Source of the DNA: Mycolicibacterium sp. YH-1
Lineage (GTDB): Bacteria; Actinomycetota; Actinomycetes; Mycobacteriales; Mycobacteriaceae
Length of the DNA stretch: 64,000 nucleotides
Reading direction: 5' to 3'
NCBI RefSeq assembly: GCF_022557175.1
Contig: NZ_CP092915.1
Span: 7,130,001-7,194,000, forward strand
In this document: positions 25,955 to 35,508 of the stretch, piece after piece
Position numbering within the stretch: the stretch's first letter is position 1
How the letters are laid out: each line of letters begins with the position of its first letter
Translations under genes and position numbers: made by a program
Notes under the pieces: generated by a model
What the model saw: the letters and a program-made list of their open reading frames with translations, nothing else
What the model was told of the DNA's origin: nothing
Databases searched by the model: none

Positions 25955-28207
25955 ATTCGGCATCGGCAACGGTGCCAGGCGATGGCTGGGTGGTTCGGTG
26001 CCGTGCAGGTGACGGACGAAATAGTTCCAGGTGCGCCGGAGGAAGTAGTGCGTGCGGCCGACCAGGGCGTGTTCGGTTCCCGGGATGACGAGCATGTCGA
26101 AGTCCTTGTCCGCCTTGATTAGTGCATCGACGAGGCGCAGCGTCTGATACGGATGCGCGTTGTCGTCGAGTTCCCCGTGGATGAGCAGCAGCTTGCCCTC
26201 CAGATTGGCGGCCAAGGTCGCGTTCGAGATGGCCCGCTTCCCCTCGGCGCTGACATCACCGTGGTAGTGCTCGGCCCACATGGCCAGGTTCACGCCGTTG
26301 TCGTGGTTGCCGGACACCGAGACCGCCACGGAATAGAACTCGGGGTACATCAGCAGGGCACGGGCGGCGGCGAAGCCACCTGCGGATTGGCCAGTGATCC
26401 CGACCCGCCCGGTGTCAAGCCACGAGTACCGGTGGCCCAATTCGCGGATCGCAGCGACGTGATCGTCAAGGGCACCGGCATTTCCGAGGTCACCATAGGA
26501 GTGGTCATGAAAGGCCTTGCTACGACCGGCACCACCGCGCCCATCCACAGCGACCACCGCGAAGCCAAGCGCGGCAAACGCTTCGGGCTCGCCATAGTGC
26601 GGCTCGTTGAACGACGGGCCAGCTCGGTAGATCTGCGGCCCGGGGTAGATGTGCTCGATCACCGGGTAGCGGCGCTGTGGGTCGAAGCCGTGCGGTCGCC
26701 AGAGCAGACCGTAGATCGGAGTCTTGCCATCGGCGGCCGTCGCGCGGAACCGTTCCGGAGGGCGCCAGCCAAGGGTTTCCAGCCTTTCCGTGCCCGGAGA
26801 TTCGAGTTCGACGAGAACCGCTCCGTCTCCGTCCAACACCACCGAACGCGGCGGTTGGCTCGACGAGGAGGCCCGGTCGACGAGGTACCCGCCGTCCGGT
26901 GGGCTCAGCGCGTCATGGTCGAGGTCGTCGTCGGTGAGTCGGGTGAACCCGGAGCCGTCGAGCCCGATCCGGCAGATCTGGCGGACGTATGGGTCCTTCT
27001 CGTTGAGCCCGCCCGCAAGGAACCACACCTGCCGACGCTCCTCATCGACCCACAGGATCTTGCGCACGAGCCACTGCCCGGCGGTGACCTGCGAAACCTG
27101 CTCCCCGTCGGCCGAGTACAGGTAGACGTGTCCCCACCCGTCACGCTGCGACCACCACAGGATCTCGCCGGAGTCCAGCACATGCACCATTGGCGGCTCA
27201 CCCAGCTGTGGAGTCGGGTCGACGCGGGTCTCACCGGACTCACTGATCAGTGTGGTGGTTGCGCCGCTTGTCGGGTCGAGGCGTCGCAGCTCCAGCGTTC
27301 GGGCGTCGCGGGACTGGTGCAGGAAGTGGACCGCATCGCCTGCCTTGCCCGTCCACCACGCATACACGAGGGCGGTGGGGTGTGTGATCACGGTGGGTGG
27401 GCCATCCTGTCGGACCACGCTGCGGTCAACGACATTCAGAACAGTCCACGACATCGTCACCTGCGCCTCTTCCCCTGGCATCGGGTAGCGGGTTCGGTGC
27501 TCCACTGGTCGGCCGCCGTCGTGCGGAGCGGATTCGATGAGAACCAGTTCGGGTAGGTCGCGTTGGTCGAGGCGCTGCACCAGGAGTCGGGTCGAGTCCG
27601 GCGACCAGGAGACAAGCAGTGGCGGCGGCAGACCGAGCACACGCATCAGCGCTCGTGCCCCGGTCGCGTCGGGCAGCCCGCCGTAGTCGAACTGCCGCTC
27701 GGCGTCGTCGGTCAGCGCGAACTCCTGCTCACGATCGTAGGAGCGAACCCAGATGTTGCCGTCGCGGCGGAACGCGACCCATGACTCGTCCGGGGACATG
27801 ACCTCGCCGGGTCGAACCTGCACGTCGTCGTCGAGCCGCACGCATGTGCCTGCGCTGTCGGACCACTCCCAGCGCGACTCAAACGCGGTGAACCGCACCG
27901 AATCCCCGATCTCGACTCTCATGATCGGCAGGTCCGCCGCTGTCACTGCGTGGTGAGACGCGACGGACAGTGCGGTGGCCAACCGGTCGTGGTCGAATGC
28001 GTCACGACGGCTGCCGTCACCGGGATCTACCACCACGAATTGAGTTCCGACCTGATACCAGAACCGCGTACCGCCCGAGAGCCATTGCGGTTGCAGTGAA
28101 CTGCCGGGCACCCGCCTCCTCCGGTACGGGGCGAGCATCTGCTCGGCACGCGCGTAATCGGAGTCCGTCAGTTGTACAGGGGTCTGTGCGGTGTCGTTCG
28201 GTGTCAC
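25943..28207 (-). CDS. S9 family prolyl oligopeptidase (dipeptidyl-peptidase IV-like)
   Basis: About 754 residues. An N-terminal beta-propeller (about 30-490, DPPIV_N-like, with FRRDGNIWVRSYD and VSWSPDSTRLLVQR) precedes a C-terminal alpha/beta-hydrolase peptidase domain. The triad is visible as Ser608 (GITGQSAGG), Asp681 (HGELDDNAH) and His713 (GTEHALV). No signal peptide with the chosen GTG 28207 start, so cytoplasmic; upstream codons to 28393 give sequence without family character. It probably cleaves dipeptides or prolyl peptides. Convergent with MerR. Confidence 0.9.
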   Translation of the reverse strand: MTPNDTAQTPVQLTDSDYARAEQMLAPYRRRRVPGSSLQPQWLSGGTRFWYQVGTQFVVVDPGDGSRRDAFDHDRLATALSVASHHAVTAADLPIMRVEIGDSVRFTAFESRWEWSDSAGTCVRLDDDVQVRPGEVMSPDESWVAFRRDGNIWVRSYDREQEFALTDDAERQFDYGGLPDATGARALMRVLGLPPPLLVSWSPDSTRLLVQRLDQRDLPELVLIESAPHDGGRPVEHRTRYPMPGEEAQVTMSWTVLNVVDRSVVRQDGPPTVITHPTALVYAWWTGKAGDAVHFLHQSRDARTLELRRLDPTSGATTTLISESGETRVDPTPQLGEPPMVHVLDSGEILWWSQRDGWGHVYLYSADGEQVSQVTAGQWLVRKILWVDEERRQVWFLAGGLNEKDPYVRQICRIGLDGSGFTRLTDDDLDHDALSPPDGGYLVDRASSSSQPPRSVVLDGDGAVLVELESPGTERLETLGWRPPERFRATAADGKTPIYGLLWRPHGFDPQRRYPVIEHIYPGPQIYRAGPSFNEPHYGEPEAFAALGFAVVAVDGRGGAGRSKAFHDHSYGDLGNAGALDDHVAAIRELGHRYSWLDTGRVGITGQSAGGFAAARALLMYPEFYSVAVSVSGNHDNGVNLAMWAEHYHGDVSAEGKRAISNATLAANLEGKLLLIHGELDDNAHPYQTLRLVDALIKADKDFDMLVIPGTEHALVGRTHYFLRRTWNYFVRHLHGTEPPSHRLAPLPMPNLGG

Positions 28208-28539
28208 GACTTTGATGGAACACCCGGACGTAGCGGCATGGTCAAGCCACGGTGGACCATGCCGCGGCGGCACGGGGAGTACATGGACTGCCCTTTGTGA
28301 CATGCATGGCCACCCCTTTGCTCGAACCGCACTTGCGGTGCTGCAGTAAGTAGACCTCGCCGATCGCGCTACCGATCCCAACTCGGACAACATTGCCGTC
28401 GGCGCAGACCAACCTGCGATTTCGAGCCGGCCCCGGGCAGGCCGGATATGTTTGCCGTCGCAAGGACGGAGGCACCGACCACGCGCCGCCTGTTGTCTGC
28501 GACTGGCGCATGCTGCGCCGGTGACACTACTTTTCTAGG
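28208..28539. other. 332-bp divergent intergenic region
   Basis: Lies between the S9 peptidase and the GH6 cellulase, which diverge. An 89-codon minus-strand frame here has no ribosome binding site or family and I do not call it. No clear operator was seen; promoters of both genes are expected. Confidence 0.4.
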
Positions 28540-29538
28540 GTGATCTCCTCAGCTGCCGGCGCAGTCGCGCGGTGGATCTCCCCGTTCCTGGCCGTGGCAA
28601 CCGTCGTCGGTATCGGCTATTCAGCCGTTCCGGTGCAGACTGGTCCCGCCCCCGATGTGCGGCTAGTCAGCGACGCCAACCCGTTGGCCGGGTTGCCCTT
28701 CTACGTCAACCCCCGGTCGAAGGCACGTGCCGCCGCGGATGGCGTCGATCCGCCCAATCCGGAGCTGAACGCCATCGCCGACACCCCTACGGCGTACTGG
28801 ATGGACAACATCTCCACCCCCGCGGTCGACGCGAAGTACATCGCCACGGCACAGGCTGCCGGCACCATGCCGGTTCTGGCGCTGTACGGAATCCCGAATC
28901 GCGACTGCGGGAGCTACGCAGCGGGTGGGTTCGGGTCGGCCGGCGCCTACAAGGGATGGATCGACGGCGTCGCGGGTGCCATCGGCTCCGGACCGGCTGC
29001 GGTCATCCTCGAACCCGACGCACTCGCGATGGCCGACTGCCTGTCGGCCGACCAGCAGCAGGAACGCTACGACCTGATGCGCTACGCCGTCGACACGCTG
29101 ACCCGCAACCCGGCCACGGCTGTCTACATCGACGGCGGTCACTCACGCTGGGTCGCCGCCGACGTCATGGCCGCCCGGCTCAACGACGTCGGTGTGGCGA
29201 AGGCGCGGGGCTTCAGCCTCAATACCGCGAACTTCTTCACCACCGAGGAGTCGATGGGCTACGGCAATGCGATCTCGGGGATGACGAACGGTGCGCACTA
29301 CGTGATCGACACCTCGCGCAACGGCGCGGGCCCAGCCGAGGGCGAGATGTACTGGTGCAATCCGAGTGGACGGGCGCTCGGTGCCCGGCCGACGACGGAG
29401 ACCGGGAACGGCAACGTCGACGCCTTCCTGTGGGTGAAGCGTCCCGGTGAGTCCGACGGAGCATGCAATGGGCATCCCCAGGCGGGTCGCTTCGTCAACC
29501 AGTACGCCATCGACCTGGCCCGCAACGCCGGCTGGTAG
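28540..29538 (+). CDS. secreted glycoside hydrolase family 6 cellulase
   Basis: 332 residues. A signal-anchor or signal peptide (WISPFLAVATVVGIGYSA) is followed by a GH6 catalytic domain from about residue 48. Catalytic carboxylates are likely Asp122 (YGIPNRDCGSY) and Asp160 (AAVILEPDALA); YIDGGHSRWV and FLWVKRPGESDGACNG are the other conserved strands. The conserved cysteine pairs (123/167 and a late pair) are present. No carbohydrate-binding module. Probable endoglucanase or cellobiohydrolase acting on beta-1,4-glucan outside the cell, similar to mycobacterial CelA1. GTG 28540 has a poor ribosome binding site. Confidence 0.9.
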   Translation: MISSAAGAVARWISPFLAVATVVGIGYSAVPVQTGPAPDVRLVSDANPLAGLPFYVNPRSKARAAADGVDPPNPELNAIADTPTAYWMDNISTPAVDAKYIATAQAAGTMPVLALYGIPNRDCGSYAAGGFGSAGAYKGWIDGVAGAIGSGPAAVILEPDALAMADCLSADQQQERYDLMRYAVDTLTRNPATAVYIDGGHSRWVAADVMAARLNDVGVAKARGFSLNTANFFTTEESMGYGNAISGMTNGAHYVIDTSRNGAGPAEGEMYWCNPSGRALGARPTTETGNGNVDAFLWVKRPGESDGACNGHPQAGRFVNQYAIDLARNAGW

Positions 29539-29563
29539 GAGTCCTAGTCGCGTCCGTTTCGGC

Positions 29564-31228
29564 TTACAACTCCGAAACGCGGCCGTTGTCGACCAACCAC
29601 GAGCGGTCCAGCCGAACGTTCTGCAACATCCGACGGTCGTGGGTAACCAGCAACAACGCACCGTCATAGCTGTCGAGTGCCTGTTCGAGCTGTTCGATGG
29701 CGGCGAGGTCGAGGTGGTTCGTCGGCTCATCGAGAACCAGCACGTTGGTGCCGCAGGCCTGCAGTAGCGCGAGGCCTGCGCGGGTTCGCTCGCCGGGCGA
29801 GAGTTCGTCGACGGTGCGTTCCACGTGGTCGGCGCGCAGCCCGAACTTCGCGAGCAGGGTTCGAACGTCGGCGGTCGGCCATGACGGCACCCGCTGCTCG
29901 AAGCGGTCGACGAGCCGCTCGGAGCCGGTGAAATCCGCACGGGCCTGGTCGATCTCGCCGATTTCCACGTTGGCCCCCAGGCTCGCGCGGCCCTCATCGG
30001 GCTGTCGGCGACCGAGAAGTAGCCGCAGCAGAGTCGACTTTCCCGCCCCGTTCGGGCCCGTGATACCGATCCGCTCGCCGGCATCGACTTGCAATGACAC
30101 CGGCCCCAGGACGAAATCACCTTGGCGCACAACGGCATTGTCGAGTGTCGCAACGACCGAACTCGACCGCGGCGCGGCTCCGATGGTGAACTCGAGTGTC
30201 CATTCCTTGCGGGGTTCGACAACTTCCTCGAGGCGCGCGATCCGGCTCTCCATCTGACGGACCTTCTGGGCCTGCTTCTCACTCGACTCGGTGGCGGCGC
30301 GTCGCCGGTTCTTGTCGTTGTCGGGAGCCTTGCGCATCGCATTGCGGACACCTTGACTCGACCACTCCCGCTGGGTGCGTGCGCGCGCCACGAGGTCCGC
30401 CTTCTTGTCGGCGAACTCGTCGTACTGCTCACGCCGGTGTCGGCGGCCGACCTCACGCTCTTCCAGGTAGCTCTCGTACCCGCCGCCGAACACGGTGGTC
30501 ATGTTCTGGGCCAAGTCCAGTTCGAGGACGCGAGTGACGCTGCGGGCCAGGAACTCTCGATCGTGGCTCACCAGCACCACGCCGCCACGAAGTTCGCGGA
30601 CGAACTGCTCCAGCCGGGCGAGTCCGTCGAGGTCGAGATCATTGGTCGGCTCGTCGAGGAGCACGATGTCGAATCGCGACAGCATCAGCGCCGCGAGCCC
30701 CACCCTCGCCGCCTGCCCACCCGACAGGGCGGTCATCGGCGTCGACTCCGGCCGCACCGCATCGGTGTCGAGACCCAGGTCGGCCAGAACGGCAGGCAGC
30801 CGCTCATCGAGATCGGCTGCGCCAGTGGCGAGCCAGTGATCCAGCGCAGCCGAGTACGCTGCCGCCGGATCGACATCCGCGGGGCCTTGATCCGGGTCCG
30901 CCAAGGCCGCGGCCGCGGCCTCCATGGCCTCGGTGGCTGCAGCGCATCCGGTGCGGCGAGCGATGTAGGCGGCGACGGTCTCCCCGGGCACCCGCTCGTG
31001 TTCCTGCGGCAGCCACCCGACGAAGGCATCGGCTGGCGCGACGTTGACCGTGCCCTCGAGCGGCTCGAGATCGCCGGCCAGAATTCGCAGCAGCGTGCTC
31101 TTGCCTGCGCCATTGGCGCCCACGACTCCGATGACATCGCCCGGTGCAACGGTCACGTGGAGATTCTCGAAAAGCGTGCGATGGGCGAACCCGCCGGCCA
31201 CATTCTTCGCGACGAGCGTTGCAGTCAT
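29564..31228 (-). CDS. ABC-F family ATP-binding protein
   Basis: 554 residues with two ABC ATPase domains and no membrane segments, the ABC-F layout of ribosome-associated translation factors and antibiotic-resistance proteins. Walker A motifs GANGAGKST (near 38) and GPNGAGKST, signature motifs LSGGQ and LSPGE, and Walker B LLDEPTNDLDL and VLDEPTNHLDL are intact. The linker between domains (about 240-320) is strongly charged (RRHRREQYDEFADKKADL). ATG 31228 is chosen because everything upstream mirrors the divergent SDR gene. Might be a housekeeping or ribosome-protection type; sequence alone does not decide. Confidence 0.92.
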   Translation of the reverse strand: MTATLVAKNVAGGFAHRTLFENLHVTVAPGDVIGVVGANGAGKSTLLRILAGDLEPLEGTVNVAPADAFVGWLPQEHERVPGETVAAYIARRTGCAAATEAMEAAAAALADPDQGPADVDPAAAYSAALDHWLATGAADLDERLPAVLADLGLDTDAVRPESTPMTALSGGQAARVGLAALMLSRFDIVLLDEPTNDLDLDGLARLEQFVRELRGGVVLVSHDREFLARSVTRVLELDLAQNMTTVFGGGYESYLEEREVGRRHRREQYDEFADKKADLVARARTQREWSSQGVRNAMRKAPDNDKNRRRAATESSEKQAQKVRQMESRIARLEEVVEPRKEWTLEFTIGAAPRSSSVVATLDNAVVRQGDFVLGPVSLQVDAGERIGITGPNGAGKSTLLRLLLGRRQPDEGRASLGANVEIGEIDQARADFTGSERLVDRFEQRVPSWPTADVRTLLAKFGLRADHVERTVDELSPGERTRAGLALLQACGTNVLVLDEPTNHLDLAAIEQLEQALDSYDGALLLVTHDRRMLQNVRLDRSWLVDNGRVSEL

Positions 31229-31297
31229 TGCCCTATCGTCGCACCATCGCGCAGTGGGACTGGGAATACATCCGACGCGACCGGGCTTAACACCCAG

Positions 31298-32044
31298 ATG
31301 AGCACAGCACCCTTGGCAGGACGGCGAGCGCTGGTCACCGGCGGATCGCGGGGGATCGGCGCGGCGATCGTGCGACGACTGACCGCAGAGGGTGCGGCGG
31401 TGGCCTTCACCTACTCGTCCTCGGCGACCGACGCCGACAAGCTCGTCGCCGAGGTTAAGGCTGACGGCGGCACGGCGGTCGCGATACAGGCCGAGGCCGC
31501 CGATCCGGCCCAGATCGCGTCGGCGGTCACCCGGGCCGTCGCCGAACTCGGCGGGTTGGACGTACTGGTGAACAACGCGGGCACCGCTGTCCTGGCGCCT
31601 GCCGAGGACTTCACGCTGGAGCAGTTCGACCGTTTGGTGGCGGTCAACATTGGCGGCGTGTTCTGGGCGATCCACACGGCGATCCCGCACCTGAGCGAGG
31701 GCGCACGAATCATCAACATCGGCAGCATCAACGCCGACCGGGTACCGGGGCCGGGGATCTCGGTGTACGCGATGACGAAGGGCGCGGTGTCCTCCCTCAC
31801 CCGCGGGCTGGCTCGCGAACTCGGCCCGCGCGGAATCACCGTCAACAACGTGCAGCCGGGACCGATCAACACCGACATGAATCCTGCCGAGGGCGAGTTC
31901 GCCGAGAGCCTGAAGCAGGTCGTCGCACTGGGCCGGTACGGACACACCAGCGATGTCGCCGCCTTGGTGAGCTTCCTCGCCGGCCCGGAGTCCGGCTACA
32001 TCACCGGCGCAAATCTCAACGTCGACGGCGGCTTCACGGTCTAG
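31298..32044 (+). CDS. SDR family oxidoreductase (3-oxoacyl reductase-like)
   Basis: 248 residues. TGGSRGIG near residue 15, NNAG near 88, the catalytic Ser in NIGSINA, Tyr-Lys in YAMTK, and the ending ITGANLNVDGGF are standard for FabG-like SDRs. ATG 31298 is 69 bp from the divergent ABC-F start. No operon partner downstream for 126 bp. Substrate unknown. Confidence 0.88.
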   Translation: MSTAPLAGRRALVTGGSRGIGAAIVRRLTAEGAAVAFTYSSSATDADKLVAEVKADGGTAVAIQAEAADPAQIASAVTRAVAELGGLDVLVNNAGTAVLAPAEDFTLEQFDRLVAVNIGGVFWAIHTAIPHLSEGARIINIGSINADRVPGPGISVYAMTKGAVSSLTRGLARELGPRGITVNNVQPGPINTDMNPAEGEFAESLKQVVALGRYGHTSDVAALVSFLAGPESGYITGANLNVDGGFTV

Positions 32045-32182
32045 CGGTCGTCAAGCGGGCCGCGGCGTCACGGACGCCTCGTTGACGGCGGCGAGGCGGA
32101 TCGCCTCATATCGCCACAGCTGCCCGCGTTAGGCTGGCTCGGTCGGTCTCAGCGAACGCCGATAGGAAAGTTGAGCAACTTC

Positions 32183-33214
32183 ATGACCGCAGCAGCAGAA
32201 ACGACGGCGCTCGAATCTCGAGTCGGCCACTACTACCAGATGGAAGACACCTATCTGGTGGGCCGCGAGAAGGTGCGCGAGTTCGCCCGTGCTGTGCAGG
32301 ACTATCACCCCGCACACTGGCATGTCGCTGCCGCCGCGGAGCTCGGTTACTCGGACCTGGTGGCACCGCTGACGTTCACGTCAACGCCGGCGATGGCCTG
32401 CAATCAGCGCATGTTCGAGTCGGTGGTTGTCGGTTATGACATGTACCTGCAGACCGAAGAGGTCTTCGAGCAGCACCGCCCGATCGTGGCCGGCGACGAG
32501 CTGAAAATCGACGTCGAGCTGACATCGGTGCGCAGGATCGCCGGCAGAGACCTGATCACCGTGACCAACACCTTCACTGACGCCGCTGGCGAGCGGGTGC
32601 ACACCCTGCACACCACCGTCGTCGGCGTCACCGGCGAGGACGTCGATCCGGCGATCAGGCCCGCCGTGGCGAACGTGATCATGCATGACGTGAACATGCT
32701 CGGCGTCGACGCATCCCAAACGGAGTATGAGAAGACGGTGCGCCCCGAGGGCGAGGTTCGGATCGCCGAGGACAGCAGCGCCCGCACCCCAGCCTCGCCG
32801 TCGTTCGACGCCGTGAAGGTCGGCGACGAGCTGCCGGTGCACCACACCCGGCTCTCCCGCGGCGACCTGGTGAACTATTCCGGCGTGTCCGGCGACGCCA
32901 ACCCGCTGCACTGGGACGAGGAGATCGCCAAGCTGGCGGGCCAGCCCGATGTGATCGCCCACGGAATGCTCACCATGGGCCTTGGTGCCGGCTTCGGCTC
33001 CGGGTGGTCAGGGGATCCCGGCGCGGTCACCCGCTACGCGGTGCGGCTGTCTCAGCCCGCAATCGTGCCCGCCGACGGGGGCGCGGATATCGAGTTCAGC
33101 GGCCGGATCAAGTCGCTGGACCCCGCCACGCGCACCGGTGTCGTCATCGTCGGCGCGAAGTCCGGTGGCCGGAAGATCTTCGGCCTGGCGACATTGAACG
33201 TGCGCTTCAGCTGA
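32183..33214 (+). CDS. fused HadA/HadB-type (3R)-hydroxyacyl dehydratase
   Basis: 343 residues made of two hot-dog domains. The N-terminal half (1-165: GHYYQMEDTYLVGREKVREFA, TFTSTPAMACNQ) resembles HadA, the stabilising subunit of the mycolate FAS-II dehydratase. The C-terminal half (205-343) carries the hydratase-2 catalytic motif in YSGVSGDANPLHWDEE (Asp and His) and HGMLTMGL, as in HadB. Mycobacteria normally encode these as separate hadA and hadB genes; this single-chain form is a known separate paralogue. AGGAAAG precedes; I prefer ATG 32183 over TTG 32171. Confidence 0.88.
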   Translation: MTAAAETTALESRVGHYYQMEDTYLVGREKVREFARAVQDYHPAHWHVAAAAELGYSDLVAPLTFTSTPAMACNQRMFESVVVGYDMYLQTEEVFEQHRPIVAGDELKIDVELTSVRRIAGRDLITVTNTFTDAAGERVHTLHTTVVGVTGEDVDPAIRPAVANVIMHDVNMLGVDASQTEYEKTVRPEGEVRIAEDSSARTPASPSFDAVKVGDELPVHHTRLSRGDLVNYSGVSGDANPLHWDEEIAKLAGQPDVIAHGMLTMGLGAGFGSGWSGDPGAVTRYAVRLSQPAIVPADGGADIEFSGRIKSLDPATRTGVVIVGAKSGGRKIFGLATLNVRFS

Positions 33215-33493
33215 CCTGGCGGCTTTGACACCCGTCGTTTGAGCCTCCACCCCCGGCCGGCAAAGTAGGTTCACCACGAACCATGGCTATTCACAGCAAC
33301 TTCGGAGCTTGACCCTCTGGCGCGGTGAACATGGCTTTGGCAGGCCTCAGCTGGGCTCGCTTCGACGACCTTGCCCGCACCTGTTCGCGGTGTACCCGCC
33401 CCCGCGTAACGCCCTGTGGCACTTACCATTCGAGCGTGTGCGCGTCATGGGCGACTCCACACTGGTCGGGGTTCAGGATAAAGTCTTCGTGCC

Positions 33494-35119
33494 ATGACAT
33501 ACCGAGTGCAGCCGTCCCGGGACGCCGACCTGTCCCCACGCGCGCGGCGGCCGCGCCACCGCGCGGAACGCCCCGTCGGTCGCCGTCAGCTATTCAAGGT
33601 CTGGCGCGTAGTGGCAGTGGTGACCGCCGTGGCAGTGGTGACGACAACGGGAATTGGCTGGGCCAGCTACCGCAATGTGGTCGGCGGGATCACCACGTCC
33701 AATGCACTGGCCGGGGGCCCGGCTTCGACTGGTGGCGAGCAGAACATCCTGATCATGGGGTTGGACAGTCGCCTGGATCAGCACGGTCAACCGCTGCCCG
33801 AGGACATCTACAGTGCGCTGCACGCCGGCGATGAAACGGTGGGCGGCTACAACGCCAACGTGCTGATTCTGTTGCATCTTCCCGGCGGTGATGGCCCGAT
33901 CACCGCCGTCTCGATTCCCCGCGACAATTTCGTGGATCTGCCAGGATGTCCGGCTGGCCAGTGCAAGAGGAAGATCAAAGAGGCCTACGGGCTGGCGTAT
34001 CAGCAGACCATGGAAACCCTGGCCAACTCACAATCCGAGAGTGCAACGGGTGCTTACGATCCGATGGCCAACGAGCAGACCGCGCGCGAAGCTGGGCGTA
34101 AATCGCAGATCGCCGCTGTGCGCCAACTGCTGGGCGTGCCGGTCGACCATTTCGTCGAGATCACCATGGCTGCGTTCTTTCAGATCGCCCGTGTGGTCGA
34201 GCCCATCACCGTCTGTCTGAACGCCGATACCGTCGACGACTACTCGGGTGCCAATTTCCACCAGGGCGAGCAACTCATCGACGCGTCCCAGGCGATGGCA
34301 TTCGTGCGGCAACGCCGTGACCTCAATGACGAGCTGTTCACCGATTTGGACCGCACACGCCGCCAGCAAGCGTTCATCGTGTCGCTGGTCAGCGCGCTGC
34401 GCCAAGGCGGGGCGCTCTCCAACCCCGCCAACCTCAGCGATCTCCTACAGGTCGCCCAGAAGAACCTCGCCGTGGACGCTGGGTTCAAGCTGGCAGGCTT
34501 CCTCGGTGACGCATCATCGCTGACTAGCCGACAGATGTCGTTGTACACGCTGCCGATCGGCGAATTCGGTCAGGATCCGGCAGGCTCAGACGTCAACATC
34601 GTCGATGTGGCCACTATCCGCACCCTCGTCCACGACCTCTTCGCGGGGACGACCGACCAGACCTCGACGACGCCCACCAGCCCCGCACCGCTGGCGTCAC
34701 CGGCGATTTTGAACGTCGTCAACGCCACCACGGTGAACGGTCTGGCGGCCGCGGTCACCGACTGGTCTGTGACCCGAGGGTTCACCCCAGGGGAGAGCAG
34801 CACGGCAGATGCGCTGTCACCCACCAGCACTCTGCACTATGGCTCCGGCGCCGAACAGGCAGCTCAAGCCCTCGCCGCGCAACTGAAACTCACTGCGACA
34901 GCCTCCGATGCGGTGGCGCCCGACACCGTGGAACTCGTCCTTGGCAGCGATTTCCCCGCCGCGGACTACCTCATCACCCCCGCAAGCCCGGAACACCACG
35001 GTCCGAGCGCTTCCCCCCTTGCGATGACCGCCGTGGATGCCACCTCCACAGGAGACACCGCGCCCGCTCCGACCGATTTCACGAAGATGACTGCCACGAA
35101 CATCCCGTGTGTCAGGTAG
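33494..35119 (+). CDS. LytR-CpsA-Psr (LCP) family cell-wall ligase with LytR_C domain
   Basis: 541 residues. A basic cytoplasmic tail (RARRPRHRAERPVGRRQ), one membrane anchor (about 38-58: VVAVVTAVAVVTTTGIGWA), an LCP catalytic domain (about 75-300: NILIMGLDSR, ISIPRDNFVDLPG, AFVRQRRDLNDELFTDLDRTRRQQ) and a C-terminal LytR_C domain (about 395-485). LCP enzymes attach arabinogalactan to peptidoglycan. The conserved Arg and Asp residues that bind pyrophosphate are present. About 55 Ser/Thr/Pro/Ala-rich residues end the protein. Not in an operon; 279 bp of featureless sequence precede it. Confidence 0.93.
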   Translation: MTYRVQPSRDADLSPRARRPRHRAERPVGRRQLFKVWRVVAVVTAVAVVTTTGIGWASYRNVVGGITTSNALAGGPASTGGEQNILIMGLDSRLDQHGQPLPEDIYSALHAGDETVGGYNANVLILLHLPGGDGPITAVSIPRDNFVDLPGCPAGQCKRKIKEAYGLAYQQTMETLANSQSESATGAYDPMANEQTAREAGRKSQIAAVRQLLGVPVDHFVEITMAAFFQIARVVEPITVCLNADTVDDYSGANFHQGEQLIDASQAMAFVRQRRDLNDELFTDLDRTRRQQAFIVSLVSALRQGGALSNPANLSDLLQVAQKNLAVDAGFKLAGFLGDASSLTSRQMSLYTLPIGEFGQDPAGSDVNIVDVATIRTLVHDLFAGTTDQTSTTPTSPAPLASPAILNVVNATTVNGLAAAVTDWSVTRGFTPGESSTADALSPTSTLHYGSGAEQAAQALAAQLKLTATASDAVAPDTVELVLGSDFPAADYLITPASPEHHGPSASPLAMTAVDATSTGDTAPAPTDFTKMTATNIPCVR

Positions 35120-35137
35120 GCAGCGCTGGACGGCCGG

Positions 35138-35159
35138 CGCTACGGGATCGCTACGGGAT
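35138..35159. repeat. 11-bp perfect tandem duplication
   Basis: CGCTACGGGAT occurs twice back to back. The second copy contains the stop codon of the CDGP-like gene, so the first copy is a duplicated 3' end lying just beyond it. Looks like slipped-strand duplication. Confidence 0.8.
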
Positions 35160-35441
35160 GTAGTGCCGCGGCTCGCCGGTGTACGGCATGAGCGTCGGAT
35201 TCATGGGATAGCAGCGCACCTCACCTTTGCGGTGACCACTGATGCCGCCGACCCCCTTGCCGAAGATGATTCGGCAGCGGTCCCAGGTGCCGTCCGGCCG
35301 CATCGGCAGGTCGCAGTACTGGTGGGTCGGCTTGGTCTCGCAGCCCGCGTTTGCCGGCGCCGCAACGCTGAGGCTGAGGCCGGCAGAGGCGAGGAGCATG
35401 GTCACGGCAAGCAGCGGACGCGCCGCCAGAGTCAGACCCAC
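35151..35441 (-). CDS. small secreted CDGP-domain-like protein
   Basis: 96 residues. A signal peptide (LAARPLLAVTMLLASAGLSLSVAAPANA) is followed by a short cysteine-rich mature domain with THQYCDLPMRPDGTWDRC, resembling the mycobacterial CDGP family (consensus around YCDGPxRPDGxWxRC). Four cysteines in the mature part could form two disulfides. GTG 35441 is chosen because it gives a normal signal peptide; the open frame upstream does not look coding. Function unknown; exported. Confidence 0.72.
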   Translation of the reverse strand: MGLTLAARPLLAVTMLLASAGLSLSVAAPANAGCETKPTHQYCDLPMRPDGTWDRCRIIFGKGVGGISGHRKGEVRCYPMNPTLMPYTGEPRHYIP

Positions 35442-35508
35442 GTGTGAAAGCCTACCCAGCGCGCCGCCGCCGTAGATTCGCTCCTTCGTGTCCACTGCTT
35501 CATGCGGC

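Noticed and set aside
28242..28511. 89-codon minus-strand frame between S9 peptidase and GH6 cellulase
   Set aside because: No ribosome binding site, no motif, and located in a divergent promoter region.
33215..33493. Short overlapping plus-strand frames upstream of the LCP gene
   Set aside because: No ribosome binding sites or families, and composition unlike neighbouring genes.
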